Part shown: piece after piece, positions 1 through 6,816 of the stretch
Layout of the letters: every line of letters starts with the position of its first letter
Position numbering within the stretch: the first letter of the stretch is position 1
Source: Pseudomonadota bacterium
GTDB lineage: Bacteria; Desulfobacterota; JADFVX01
Assembly: GCA_015222755.1 (NCBI GenBank)
Contig: JADFVX010000057.1
Location: 1 to 23,971 of the forward strand
Length of the DNA stretch: 23,971 bases
Reading direction: 5' to 3'
Position numbers and translations under genes: made by a program
The notes under the pieces: generated by a model
Told to the model about the DNA's origin: nothing
Seen by the model: only the letters and a program-made list of their open reading frames with translations
Databases searched by the model: none

Positions 1-84
1 ACATTATTCGTCCTAACTGGAAAACTGCTAAGATACTCTGCCGTGGCATGGCTTGCAAAGACGGGGGAGACTTTTATAAATTAA
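1..84 (+). CDS. C-terminal fragment of a membrane protein, possibly YqaA/DedA-like (partial)
   Basis: Reading frame 1 is open from the first base to a TAA at 82-84 and gives 27 residues, beginning TLFVLTGKLLRYSAVAWLAK. The hydrophobic stretch followed by a short basic tail looks like the last membrane helix of a small inner-membrane protein. The G-(K/R)-LLRY-x5 pattern recalls the C-terminus of YqaA-type SNARE-associated (DedA-related) proteins. That family name is an inference from a very short piece; the open frame and stop are directly visible. The 5' part lies outside the window. Confidence 0.45.
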   Translation, partial: TLFVLTGKLLRYSAVAWLAKTGETFIN

Positions 85-316
85 CTGCCTTTGTACGCCT
101 ATCGGGTATAAGTTCCACTAATATTCGTGTACCGTTTACAAAGTGGAGCTTTATGTCTCTGAGGTGAAAGGCAATAGACAAGCCTGCCCCGCCCTCTTCC
201 CTCTAGTACTTCCTTCCTTTAATCATCAAAAGGTCAAATCCCGTAAAAATAGAAGATTTCAATCCGTAATCATTAGTCCTCACAAACTTTTCCCCTCTAT
301 ATAAAAATGCATAAAA

Positions 317-353
317 GCAAGATATGTCGCACATTAAGCAATATATGTCGTAC
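317..353. repeat. Pair of 16-bp direct repeats with 21-bp period
   Basis: GCAAGATATGTCGCAC (317-332) recurs as GCAATATATGTCGTAC (338-353) with two substitutions. The starts are 21 bp apart, about two helical turns, so a dimeric DNA-binding protein could contact the same face twice. A weaker ATATGTTC follows at 372. Which gene they might serve is unclear: the nearest plus-strand gene is about 260 bp away and the upstream gene points the same way. Confidence 0.5.
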
Positions 354-408
354 CTTTATATTGTTTTTGTGATATGTTCAACTTGCGTTAAAAAACGTTA
401 ATGATATC

Positions 409-429
409 CTGCAAAAATGCGGTTTTTGC
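409..429 (+). repeat. Stem-loop followed by T-rich tract
   Basis: GCAAAAA (411-417) and TTTTTGC (423-429) form a 7-bp stem around TGCGG, followed by TTTTTG. It could be a weak rho-independent terminator for a transcript entering from the left. Its first 15 bases (409-423) are identical to 520-534, so the two sites are related. Confidence 0.45.
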
Positions 430-519
430 TTTTTGTAAAATCCGGTAGTTTTTTAAAATTTCTCACCAGAATGATTGAGGTTAGCTGGTTTACTTCAGGT
501 AAAGTATAGAAATGCATAA

Positions 520-557
520 CTGCAAAAATGCGGTAATATATTACGGCACTTTTGCAG
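520..557. repeat. 38-bp near-perfect palindrome
   Basis: The arms CTGCAAAA and TTTTGCAG lie 22 bp apart and the whole 38 bp is self-complementary except for two mismatched pairs, centred on TAATATATTA. It follows GCATAAC (514-520), which resembles a Vibrio-type attC R'' box, and precedes the candidate cassette junction at 569/570. It may be a second, diverged attC-like site, a binding site for a regulator or a small-element end. The fold is certain; the function is not. Confidence 0.5.
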
Positions 558-569
558 TATAATCATAGG

Positions 570-1016
570 TTAGCGAGATAAAATCATATAATTATAGTTA
601 TTAATTTATTGCCATGAATTTAGTATTTGTTGGATTTATTTTAATTTTACTTGGGATTATAATAATCATCAATCCAATTTCTCATGATTATATTTGGGGA
701 TATATTTCTGATCTTTCGGACTACAACATCCCTCTGGGTGGGTTAATAATTGCGGTTGGGATATACGCACTTTATCTTAGTACCAAGACAGAATCTAAGA
801 AATCAAACGAACCAGACTATTTCATTTGCCCCAGTTGTTTGCACCCTGTTGTGGAGTCTGATGTTCCAGAATTGAGATGCCTAAAATGCAATCTAGATTT
901 AGAACCTATCAAAGGCTTTTATGAAAGACACCCTGAAAAGAAAGAATCGCTAACCAGTTGCTGAAGAACCGACCGCAAATACGCTGTCGCGTTTTTGCGT
1001 CGGCTTAGCTAATTCG
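570..1016 (+). mobile_element. Putative integron-type gene cassette (447 bp)
   Basis: Just before the gene is GGTTAGCGA (568-576). After it is the exact reverse complement TCGCTAACC (947-955). In an integron cassette the start (after G of the R' box) pairs with the R'' box of its own attC in just this way. One small gene fills the unit, with its stop inside the recombination site. Cassette limits are placed at G569|TT and G1016|TT. The R' heptamers GTTAGCG and GTTGCTT keep the core GTT but only partly match the classical GTTRRRY. No integrase gene is in view. Confidence 0.45.
614..964 (+). CDS. Small membrane protein with C-terminal zinc ribbon, hypothetical (cassette gene)
   Basis: The product is 116 residues and of unknown function. 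Two hydrophobic segments (about 4-20 and 39-56) suggest two membrane helices. A soluble tail carries CPSC (72-75) and CLKC (89-92), which is a CXXC-x13-CXXC zinc ribbon, probably on the cytoplasmic side. The ATG at 614 has no recognisable Shine-Dalgarno sequence, which is common in gene cassettes whose expression depends on upstream signals. The base composition is AT-rich. The TGA at 962-964 falls within the attC-like site that follows. The gene seems complete and intact. It may be a recruited stress or membrane-sensor protein, but nothing in the sequence fixes a role. Confidence 0.75.
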   Translation: MNLVFVGFILILLGIIIIINPISHDYIWGYISDLSDYNIPLGGLIIAVGIYALYLSTKTESKKSNEPDYFICPSCLHPVVESDVPELRCLKCNLDLEPIKGFYERHPEKKESLTSC

Positions 1017-1022
1017 TTGCTT
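948..1022 (+). other. attC-like recombination site
   Basis: The order is R''-like CGCTAAC (948-954), a spacer, an L''-like segment ending in CCGAC (969-973), an 11-bp stem (974-984 with 989-999, one mismatch) closed by TGTC, an L'-like segment TCGGCTTAG (1000-1008) and a core GTT (1016-1018). The segment CCGA/TCGG is extended by AAG/CTT with unpaired A residues, as expected of the extrahelical bases in attC. At about 75 bp it is a typical attC length. The alternative reading is a terminator-like hairpin (969-1003), but it lacks a U tract. Confidence 0.45.
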
Positions 1023-1279
1023 TCAACCACTAATCCTCAAAAAAATTTAGCCTTAAAATTGCTTACTTGTAGCTGTATTCCTTAAATCCCAGGAAAAAGG
1101 GGACGCAACCCTTTTATTGAGAAAGAAACAGGGTCATGCTTGCAAATTTTCAAATAGCTTGCTATCGTTTTTTACTATAAGGATGGCGAATCTTCTATTT
1201 GCAAGTTTACTTGCATGCCCATTCACCCCACTCTTTGTTATATACATAGATAAACCACACAGTTCAACAGGAGAAAATT
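1017..1279. other. Intergenic region before gnd with small inverted repeats
   Basis: No gene is supported here. AAAAGGG (1095-1101) and CCCTTTT (1109-1115) form a 7-bp inverted repeat around GACGCAA; AAAAGGGGACG-type strings of this kind are often seen near IS200/REP-transposase remnants. CTTGCAAA (about 1139-1147) and TTTGCAAG (about 1197-1204) form another inverted pair. A ribosome-binding site AGGAG lies about 7 bases before the ATG at 1280. No convincing sigma-70 promoter was found. Confidence 0.4.
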
Positions 1280-2197
1280 ATGAATCTAGGTATAATCGGC
1301 TTAGGACGTATGGGTGGAAACATGGCAAGGCGATGGTGCAAAGCCGGTGTATCTCTAATCGCCTATAACCGCCATTTTGAAACAAGCCAGGCATTGGCAG
1401 AAGAGTGTGGTTTAGAAGCGGCAGAATCACTGGAGCAACTGGTCTCATCCCTCACAGCACCTCGCGTACTTTGGCTCATGTTACCTGCAGGTGAAGTTAC
1501 CGCATCTTATATCCAACAACTGATACCGCTCTTGAGCAAAGGGGACATCATCGTTGATGGTGCCAACTCATTTTATAAAGACTCCATCAATCGTGCTGAG
1601 ATCTTACAAAAACGGGGTATTCACTTTGTTGATGTTGGCGTATCAGGCGGCATCTGGGGGCTGAAAAACGGCTACACGCTGATGGCCGGTGGTGAAGCTG
1701 GCGCCGTGCAAGAGATTGAACCCTATTTAAAGACGCTTGCCCCATCAGCAGAACAAGGCTGGATGCACTGTGGCCCGGTGGGCAGCGGCCATTATGTAAA
1801 GATGATTCACAACGGCATTGAATACGGTATGATGCAGGCCTTTGCTGAAGGCTTTGCGCTGCTCAAGGGGCATGAATCATTTGATATCAAGCTTGCCGAG
1901 GTTGCTGAGACATGGCGCCATGGCAGCGTGGTACGCAGCTGGCTGCTGGATCTATGTGCAGACTTTCTTGAAAATGATGAGGAACTGGATGATATCCAGG
2001 CCTATGTCGCTGACTCGGGCGAAGGACGATGGACAGCCTTGGAAGCGATTGAGCAGGGAATGCCTGCGCCCGTCATTACCATGGGTTTAATGATGCGTTA
2101 TGCATCACAGGGCAAAAATGATTACCCGGCAAAACTCCTATCCATGATGCGCTTTGGCTTTGGTGGCCATGCGTTTAAAACAGATAAAGGAGAGTAA
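1280..2197 (+). CDS. gnd: 6-phosphogluconate dehydrogenase, decarboxylating, short (GndA/YqeC) type
   Basis: This cytosolic enzyme oxidises and decarboxylates 6-phosphogluconate to ribulose 5-phosphate, the third step of the oxidative pentose phosphate pathway. At 305 residues it belongs to the short bacterial class, not the ~470-residue class; that class is usually NAD-linked, which is inferred here, not shown. The N-terminal Rossmann motif is GLGRMG (about residues 7-12). The substrate region carries DGANSFYKDS, DVGVSGG and the HCGPVGSGHYVKMIHNGIEY block with the catalytic Lys and substrate-binding His-Asn. AGGAG precedes the ATG at 1280. The stop is 2 bases before zwf, so it is the first gene of a gnd-zwf-pgl operon. 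Codon use (CGN Arg, few ATA Ile) is unlike that of the genes from 4610 onward. Confidence 0.93.
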   Translation: MNLGIIGLGRMGGNMARRWCKAGVSLIAYNRHFETSQALAEECGLEAAESLEQLVSSLTAPRVLWLMLPAGEVTASYIQQLIPLLSKGDIIVDGANSFYKDSINRAEILQKRGIHFVDVGVSGGIWGLKNGYTLMAGGEAGAVQEIEPYLKTLAPSAEQGWMHCGPVGSGHYVKMIHNGIEYGMMQAFAEGFALLKGHESFDIKLAEVAETWRHGSVVRSWLLDLCADFLENDEELDDIQAYVADSGEGRWTALEAIEQGMPAPVITMGLMMRYASQGKNDYPAKLLSMMRFGFGGHAFKTDKGE

Positions 2198-2199
2198 GG

Positions 2200-3681
2200 A
2201 TGAACAGCAACTCTTCCGGCCCTTGTTACTTTGTTATCTTTGGCGCTACAGGTAACCTGGCAAGCCTTAAATTATTACCTGCGCTGTTTCATCTGGAAGT
2301 CGCAGGAAAATTGAATGATGGTCTTCGGCTAATCGCCTTCTCACGACGCCCCTGGAGTCAGGTAGAGTGGCTAAGCCACATGCGGGAAGTTGTTGAAAAG
2401 AATACGGGCAGCCGTTTTGATGCAGCAGTCTATGAAAACTTCGCCAAGCGCTTTGAATATGTCGCAGGCGATCTGCATGACCCCGCTGCCTACAAGTCCT
2501 TGATGGGAGTTATAAGCCAACCTCGTATGGACACTTGTGAAAATATAGTCTTCTACCTGGCGATCAATCCAAAGGACTCTGGGTCAGTTTCCAGGCAACT
2601 CTCTGATGTAGGATTCTCAAAGCAATCAGGCCGATACCGCATTGTTGTTGAAAAACCCTTTGGTGAAGATATCGAAAGCGCCAGAGCATTGAATGCCTTG
2701 CTTCACAGATATTTTGATGAGGAGCAGATCTTCCGCATAGACCACTATCTTGGTAAAGAGACGGTGCAGAACCTACTGGTCTTTCGCTTCGCCAATACCC
2801 TGATCGAGCCGATATGGAACCGTAACTATATCGATCACGTACAGATAACAGTAGCGGAACAACACGGCATCGGCAACAGAGCCGGCTATTATGATCACAC
2901 AGGTGCGCTGCGCGACATGCTGCAAAATCACCTCATGCAGCTGCTTACTGTCGTGGCAATGGAGCCACCCGCCATACTCGAAGCCGATGCGCTGCGCGAT
3001 GAAAAGGTAAAGGTACTGCGATCTATCCGACCCATTGCAGAAGGCGCCGTCCACTCCCAGGCCATTCGTGCTCAATATACCGCTGGCAAGGTGGGTGATG
3101 AGGCATTAAGAGGCTATAAGGATGAAACAGGTGTCGCATCCCAAACAACAAGCGAAACCTATGCGGCGGTAAAATTCTATATCGACAACTGGCGCTGGCA
3201 GGGCGTGCCCTTCTATCTGCGTACAGGGAAACGGATGGCAGAACCCTTATCTGCGGTATCGATCCGCTTTCGCCAACCACCACAACAACTGTTTCATAAA
3301 ACCAGCGATGAATATGTGGACCCTAACTGGATAGTGCTCTCTATCCAGCCAGAGGAGTCTATGCATATAGAATTGCATGCCAAACAGCCGGGGCTAGGCA
3401 TGCAAACGCGTGTTACAAAGCTCAATGCCTCCTACCGACGCAGTGATGAAACACCACTCTTGGCCTATGAGACACTGCTGCTGGATGTTATTCAGGGTGA
3501 CCGCAGCCTGTTTATAAGGTTTGATGAGGTAGAGCTGGCATGGCAAGTGGTCGACCCTATTTTGCGCCATTGGGCTCAAGAGACTGAACATATTCACAGC
3601 TACCCGGCAGGAAGCTGGGGGCCGGAAAGAGCGGATCGACTGTTTGATAGTGATGATCAATTTTGGCGCAATTCAATTTGA
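2200..3681 (+). CDS. zwf: Glucose-6-phosphate 1-dehydrogenase
   Basis: It oxidises glucose 6-phosphate to 6-phosphogluconolactone with reduction of NAD(P), the entry step of the oxidative pentose phosphate pathway. The length of 493 residues is normal. The N-terminal dinucleotide motif reads FGATGNLASLKLLPAL (from about residue 14), followed by VVEKPFGEDI. The signature RIDHYLGKE starts at residue 179. The catalytic His is expected in DMLQNH (His244), matching His240 of the Leuconostoc enzyme. AAAGGAG in the end of gnd serves as ribosome-binding site, 2 bases separate the genes, and pgl starts 3 bases after the stop. Translation of the three is likely coupled. No internal damage is seen. Confidence 0.96.
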   Translation: MNSNSSGPCYFVIFGATGNLASLKLLPALFHLEVAGKLNDGLRLIAFSRRPWSQVEWLSHMREVVEKNTGSRFDAAVYENFAKRFEYVAGDLHDPAAYKSLMGVISQPRMDTCENIVFYLAINPKDSGSVSRQLSDVGFSKQSGRYRIVVEKPFGEDIESARALNALLHRYFDEEQIFRIDHYLGKETVQNLLVFRFANTLIEPIWNRNYIDHVQITVAEQHGIGNRAGYYDHTGALRDMLQNHLMQLLTVVAMEPPAILEADALRDEKVKVLRSIRPIAEGAVHSQAIRAQYTAGKVGDEALRGYKDETGVASQTTSETYAAVKFYIDNWRWQGVPFYLRTGKRMAEPLSAVSIRFRQPPQQLFHKTSDEYVDPNWIVLSIQPEESMHIELHAKQPGLGMQTRVTKLNASYRRSDETPLLAYETLLLDVIQGDRSLFIRFDEVELAWQVVDPILRHWAQETEHIHSYPAGSWGPERADRLFDSDDQFWRNSI

Positions 3682-3684
3682 CCC

Positions 3685-4389
3685 ATGGAGGGCGCTGTTA
3701 ACGATACTCCAATCCGCCGCTGGCACATCTTTCCTGATAAGGATGAATTGCTATCCACTCTCCGATCCCAGCTATTACGAGAGGCATCAAAGGCCATCGA
3801 AAAAAAGGGGCGATTCAATATTGTCCTTGCAGGTGGAAAAACGCCGATTGCCCTTTATCACACTCTGATCGATGCCGAAACAAACTGGCAGGTCTGGCAC
3901 ATCTATTTTGGTGATGAGCGATGCCTTCCACAAGGTGACCCGCAGCGAAATGATCAGATGGCAAAGGCAGCCTGGTTAAATAATGTCCCCATACCCCCGG
4001 ACCAAATACACAGCATACCCGCAGAACTGGGTGCCGAAGAAGGCGCAAAGCAATACAATGAAAGATCAAATAAGGCGGAAATGTTTGATCTTGTATTACT
4101 GGGTTTGGGGGAAGATGGCCACACCGCCAGCCTGTTTCCAAATGCTGAAACAACATATATAAGCGATAATACCTTGGCTATTGCCAATGCACCTAAGCCA
4201 CCTGCAGAGCGGGTGTCGCTTAGTGCCAAGCGCTTAGCCCAGACAGCAAAGTTGTTTTTTATTGTTACAGGTGGCAATAAACGAAATGCCATAGAGCGCT
4301 GGCGCAATGATGAACCTATCCCTGCTTCAATGATAAAACCCAGTGCAGGCGTGGATGTTTATTTGGATTATTTGGCAGCGGGCAGGTGA
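3685..4389 (+). CDS. pgl: 6-phosphogluconolactonase
   Basis: It hydrolyses 6-phosphogluconolactone to 6-phosphogluconate, the step between Zwf and Gnd, so the operon supplies the whole oxidative branch. At 234 residues it is the typical DevB/NagB-like form. Family motifs are visible: LAGGKTPIALYHTL near residue 50, FGDERCLPQGDPQRND near 75, and LGLGEDGHTASLFPN near 135 with the conserved Asp-Gly-His. The ATG at 3685 follows the zwf stop by 3 bases and lacks a strong Shine-Dalgarno sequence, which suggests translational coupling. No edd, eda or glk gene follows; the sequence character changes within the next 200 bases. Confidence 0.95.
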   Translation: MEGAVNDTPIRRWHIFPDKDELLSTLRSQLLREASKAIEKKGRFNIVLAGGKTPIALYHTLIDAETNWQVWHIYFGDERCLPQGDPQRNDQMAKAAWLNNVPIPPDQIHSIPAELGAEEGAKQYNERSNKAEMFDLVLLGLGEDGHTASLFPNAETTYISDNTLAIANAPKPPAERVSLSAKRLAQTAKLFFIVTGGNKRNAIERWRNDEPIPASMIKPSAGVDVYLDYLAAGR

Positions 4390-4441
4390 AGCAGAGGAGC
4401 AACTAAATAGCTACGGCGACCGCCTAAAAGACTTCATGCCC

Positions 4442-4522
4442 TTAGTTCGATCCAGGCCACCCTCCCCTGAGCCACACTAACATAACTTCACCTGCAGCCT
4501 GAATCAAAGACCACAGTGCCAT
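4442..4522 (-). pseudogene. 26-codon ORF with strong RBS, possible TolQ/ExbB N-terminal remnant
   Basis: On the minus strand AAAGGAGG lies 7 bases before an ATG at 4522. The frame runs MALWSLIQAAGEVMLVWLRG and stops after 26 codons. The first 14 residues follow the start pattern of TolQ/ExbB/MotA-type proton channels (LW-x-LI-x2-AG-x-VM), after which the frame becomes unlike the family. The likely reading is the stump of a TolQ/ExbB gene cut off where the gnd-zwf-pgl block was joined. A real small protein cannot be excluded. GCAGGTGAAG at the end of pgl (4382-4391) recurs inverted within this ORF (4487-4496). The ORF and ribosome-binding site are visible; the homology is a judgement from a short match. 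Confidence 0.35.
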
Positions 4523-4609
4523 ATTTATTCCTCCTTTAATCTTTCTTTAATACTTACTTTTATATACTGGCATTGTATTTACGGCAAACCTCAACCAAAG
4601 GTGGACACA

Positions 4610-5038
4610 ATGAGAAAGACCATACTGTTTCTTACAACTACATCCCTTCTTCTTGCCTCTGTGGTAATGTCTCAAGGGGAAAGCATATCCATATCTGAAG
4701 CCATTGACAGGGCCAAAGAGATGCAAGACGGCAAAGTAACAAGTGCGGCGCTGAAAAGGGGTATCTATCATATAAAGTTTGTGACCGTGGAGGGTAGAAA
4801 GAAGACCCTGTACATAGATGAGGTAAGCGCTGAGTCTGTCCCCTTAAAAATTATATCTGTCGATGAGGCCGTAAGCATAGCCATAAAAGAAGCGCCGGGA
4901 AAGGTTGAGAAGGTGGAGTTTGAAAGGTCCGTCTATGAAATAAAAATAAGGATGGATGATGGCCGGAAAGCAAAGGTCAATGTAGACTCTTCCAGTGGCG
5001 AAATTGTAAGGCTAAAGACCTGGAAAAAAAGGGATTAG
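4610..5038 (+). CDS. Secreted PepSY-repeat protein
   Basis: The ATG at 4610 is preferred because AGGTGG sits 6 bases upstream; a GTG at 4601 is in frame but overlaps that site. The N-terminus MRKTILFLTTTSLLLASVVMS is a signal peptide, so the mature protein is periplasmic or lipid-facing. The remainder is two PepSY-like repeats: residues about 25-75 (SISEAIDRAKE, then a hairpin ending in LYIDE) and about 82-140 (SVDEAVSIAIKEAPG, ending in SSGEIVRLK). PepSY modules are often encoded beside two-component systems and redox genes. It leads the cytochrome cluster, with 71 bases to the next gene. A partner or inhibitory role for the membrane cytochromes is an inference. Confidence 0.8.
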   Translation: MRKTILFLTTTSLLLASVVMSQGESISISEAIDRAKEMQDGKVTSAALKRGIYHIKFVTVEGRKKTLYIDEVSAESVPLKIISVDEAVSIAIKEAPGKVEKVEFERSVYEIKIRMDDGRKAKVNVDSSSGEIVRLKTWKKRD

Positions 5039-5109
5039 GAAAGTTGAATACTGTCAATTTATCTTCTAGAGTTTTAATAGATAATTCCTCTGCCTATTAG
5101 GAGTAAAAC

Positions 5110-5682
5110 ATGAAGATAGTAGTTACACGCATATCAGGTCTTTTTATCACCATCTTTCTGGTAGTGGCCAATGCTGTGCTGATCGAGGTAATACTCGATC
5201 TTTTCAACATCAAAGGACACCGACTGATAACAGGCATCGCCGGAACGCTGCTGATAATCATCGGCTTCACCTACTCCATGCGTAAGCGTAAGAAGTTTCT
5301 TACTATGGGCAGCCCCAAGTACTGGCTTCAGGCGCATGAGTGGCTGTCAATAGGCGGCACATTCATAATCTTCGTGCATACAGGCACACATATGACAGCC
5401 ATAGTTCCAGTTATCACACTTTTTTTCATGTTCATCGCCTTTGTGAGCGGCCTTATCGGACGCTATGTATACAACAATGCCAAGGCAGACCTTAAGGATA
5501 AAAAGGTTCAGATGAAAAAAGATGCTTTAGAGCCTGAAGAGATAGAACGCAGGCTGTGGGCTCTTACCGTTGCTTCAGACGCACTTTCCAAGTGGCGTGC
5601 CTTCCACATGCCCGTCATATCTTTTTTAACGGTCATGGTGATATATCACGCTATATCGGCATTATATTACGCAGGTTTTTAA
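5110..5682 (+). CDS. Four-helix membrane protein, predicted dihaem cytochrome b
   Basis: The product has 190 residues with membrane segments near 8-31, 40-57, 78-115 (possibly two helices) and 165-187. Two pairs of histidines are each separated by exactly 13 residues: His76/His90 in HEWLSIGGTFIIFVH and His166/His180 in the last helix. HX13H on two helices is the haem-ligand arrangement of cytochrome b in bc-type complexes, so two stacked b haems are predicted. TAGGAG precedes the ATG. The stop overlaps the ribosome-binding site of the multihaem cytochrome, so the two are co-expressed. It probably takes electrons from the quinone pool for the periplasmic cytochrome; the direction could be reversed. 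It was not assigned to a named family with certainty. Confidence 0.7.
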   Translation: MKIVVTRISGLFITIFLVVANAVLIEVILDLFNIKGHRLITGIAGTLLIIIGFTYSMRKRKKFLTMGSPKYWLQAHEWLSIGGTFIIFVHTGTHMTAIVPVITLFFMFIAFVSGLIGRYVYNNAKADLKDKKVQMKKDALEPEEIERRLWALTVASDALSKWRAFHMPVISFLTVMVIYHAISALYYAGF

Positions 5683-5691
5683 GGAGGATTG

Positions 5692-6768
5692 ATGAAGCCT
5701 AACTACAAATTCTATTTTATCCTCGGAACACTCATGGCTACGGCGATGCTCCTTTACGGGATGAAGTACCCCGCCCCGCTCTACTCGCCCGGTGAGGTCA
5801 CTGAAAAGCATATAAAACTGAGATGCAGCGACTGCCACAGGCCTTTCAAAAAAGTTCCTACGGAATCCTGCTCCATCACTGACTGTCATGGCTCCGGTAA
5901 AATCGGGAAAAAGGACGCAATCAAAGACCTGCACGACAAGCTACAGGGTGAGAACTGCCTTGTATGCCACACCGACCACAAAGGTCTTAATGGCAAGATC
6001 ACATTTGCCTTCGATCATAAAGACCTGCCCGAGAATGCAAGATGCTCAGACTGTCACATGACAGAAGGAATAAAGGCGCATAAGGATAAGTACGGAAACA
6101 GGTGCAGGGACTGTCACACAACAAAGGCCTGGAAGCCGGCCTCCTTTAGCCATGACAAAGTCACAGCCACGGTATGTATAGACTGCCACAGGGCGGATGG
6201 CATAAAGGCCCACAAGGGCAAGTATGGCGATGCATGCAAAGGCTGCCACACAACAAAAGACTGGAAGGCCATCAGCTTCAGTCACGACAAGGAAAAGACT
6301 ACATCATGCGTAGACTGTCATAAGGGACCGAAGGATGATCTCCACATCTCCGCCAGTACCGACTGTAAAGGCTGCCACACAACTAAGGCATGGAAACCTG
6401 CAACGCTTGACCACGACAGGTATTTTCCTCTGGATAAAGACCACAAGGTCGCCTGCAACAAGTGCCATGAAACAAAGGACTACAAGGTCTATACATGCAT
6501 GAACTGCCACATACATGCCACCCGGGGCATAATCAACGAACACCGCGAGGAGGGAATCAAGAACTTCGCTGACTGCCTGAGATGCCACAGGGTCTACATG
6601 AAGGGCCGCAGCTACGGTACGGACAAGACAGGTGAAAATGAAAGCATGATGGACGACGATGACCACAAGTACCGCAGGAATGGCCGGGACAGAGGAGATC
6701 ATGATGATGACGACGATGATGATCATGACAGGAAGAGTTTTTTAAAAAAATGGTTTGATGATGATTGA
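5692..6768 (+). CDS. Periplasmic multihaem cytochrome c (12 predicted haem sites)
   Basis: Eleven CXXCH motifs (CSDCH, CLVCH, CSDCH, CRDCH, CIDCH, CKGCH, CVDCH, CKGCH, CNKCH, CMNCH, CLRCH) and one CX4CH (CSITDCH, second in order) predict 12 covalent haems in 358 residues. Scattered His can supply sixth ligands. An internal repeat of about 40 residues recurs about three times, built on CHTTKxWKP, SHDK and GIKAHKxKYG. The N-terminal hydrophobic segment (about 7-22) is a signal anchor or signal peptide. AAGGAGG places the start at ATG 5692, not the TTG at 5689. The C-terminus is an Asp/His-rich tail (about 310-358). It sits between two predicted b-type cytochromes, so it likely carries electrons across the periplasm. 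Confidence 0.92.
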   Translation: MKPNYKFYFILGTLMATAMLLYGMKYPAPLYSPGEVTEKHIKLRCSDCHRPFKKVPTESCSITDCHGSGKIGKKDAIKDLHDKLQGENCLVCHTDHKGLNGKITFAFDHKDLPENARCSDCHMTEGIKAHKDKYGNRCRDCHTTKAWKPASFSHDKVTATVCIDCHRADGIKAHKGKYGDACKGCHTTKDWKAISFSHDKEKTTSCVDCHKGPKDDLHISASTDCKGCHTTKAWKPATLDHDRYFPLDKDHKVACNKCHETKDYKVYTCMNCHIHATRGIINEHREEGIKNFADCLRCHRVYMKGRSYGTDKTGENESMMDDDDHKYRRNGRDRGDHDDDDDDDHDRKSFLKKWFDDD

Positions 6769-6816
6769 GACAAATGGCAAACAAAACAAGAATAACTTTA
6801 AAGTCAGGGGGTAAAA

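Larger units (their letters stand above)
85..613. other. AT-rich non-coding stretch with repeats and hairpins
   Basis: No convincing gene is seen on either strand. The stretch is AT-rich and holds two 16-bp direct repeats (317-353), a T-rich stem-loop (409-429) and a 38-bp near-palindrome (520-557). The last two share the 15-mer CTGCAAAAATGCGGT. It ends at a possible cassette boundary (569/570). This fits mobile or integron-type DNA better than a plain promoter region. Confidence 0.6.

Noticed and set aside
221..275. Bases resembling the end of a CRISPR repeat (ATTTCAATCC)
   Set aside because: Single occurrence, no regular spacing and no second copy.
1117..1368. 83-codon plus-strand frame overlapping the start of gnd
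   Set aside because: Out of frame with the clear gnd gene, low-complexity non-coding start, no family likeness.
4539..4568. Promoter for the PepSY/cytochrome operon at TATACT (4563-4568)
   Set aside because: The -10 is acceptable but no reasonable -35 lies 16-18 bp upstream, so it was not listed.
6655..6725. GAT/GAC tandem repeat as a microsatellite
   Set aside because: It is the in-frame code for the acidic tail; repeat units are irregular, so no separate repeat feature is claimed.
6304..6726. 140-codon minus-strand frame with hydrophobic Val/Ile runs
   Set aside because: It is antisense to the cytochrome c; the runs come from the Asp-rich tail and the spaced His/Cys codons read backwards.
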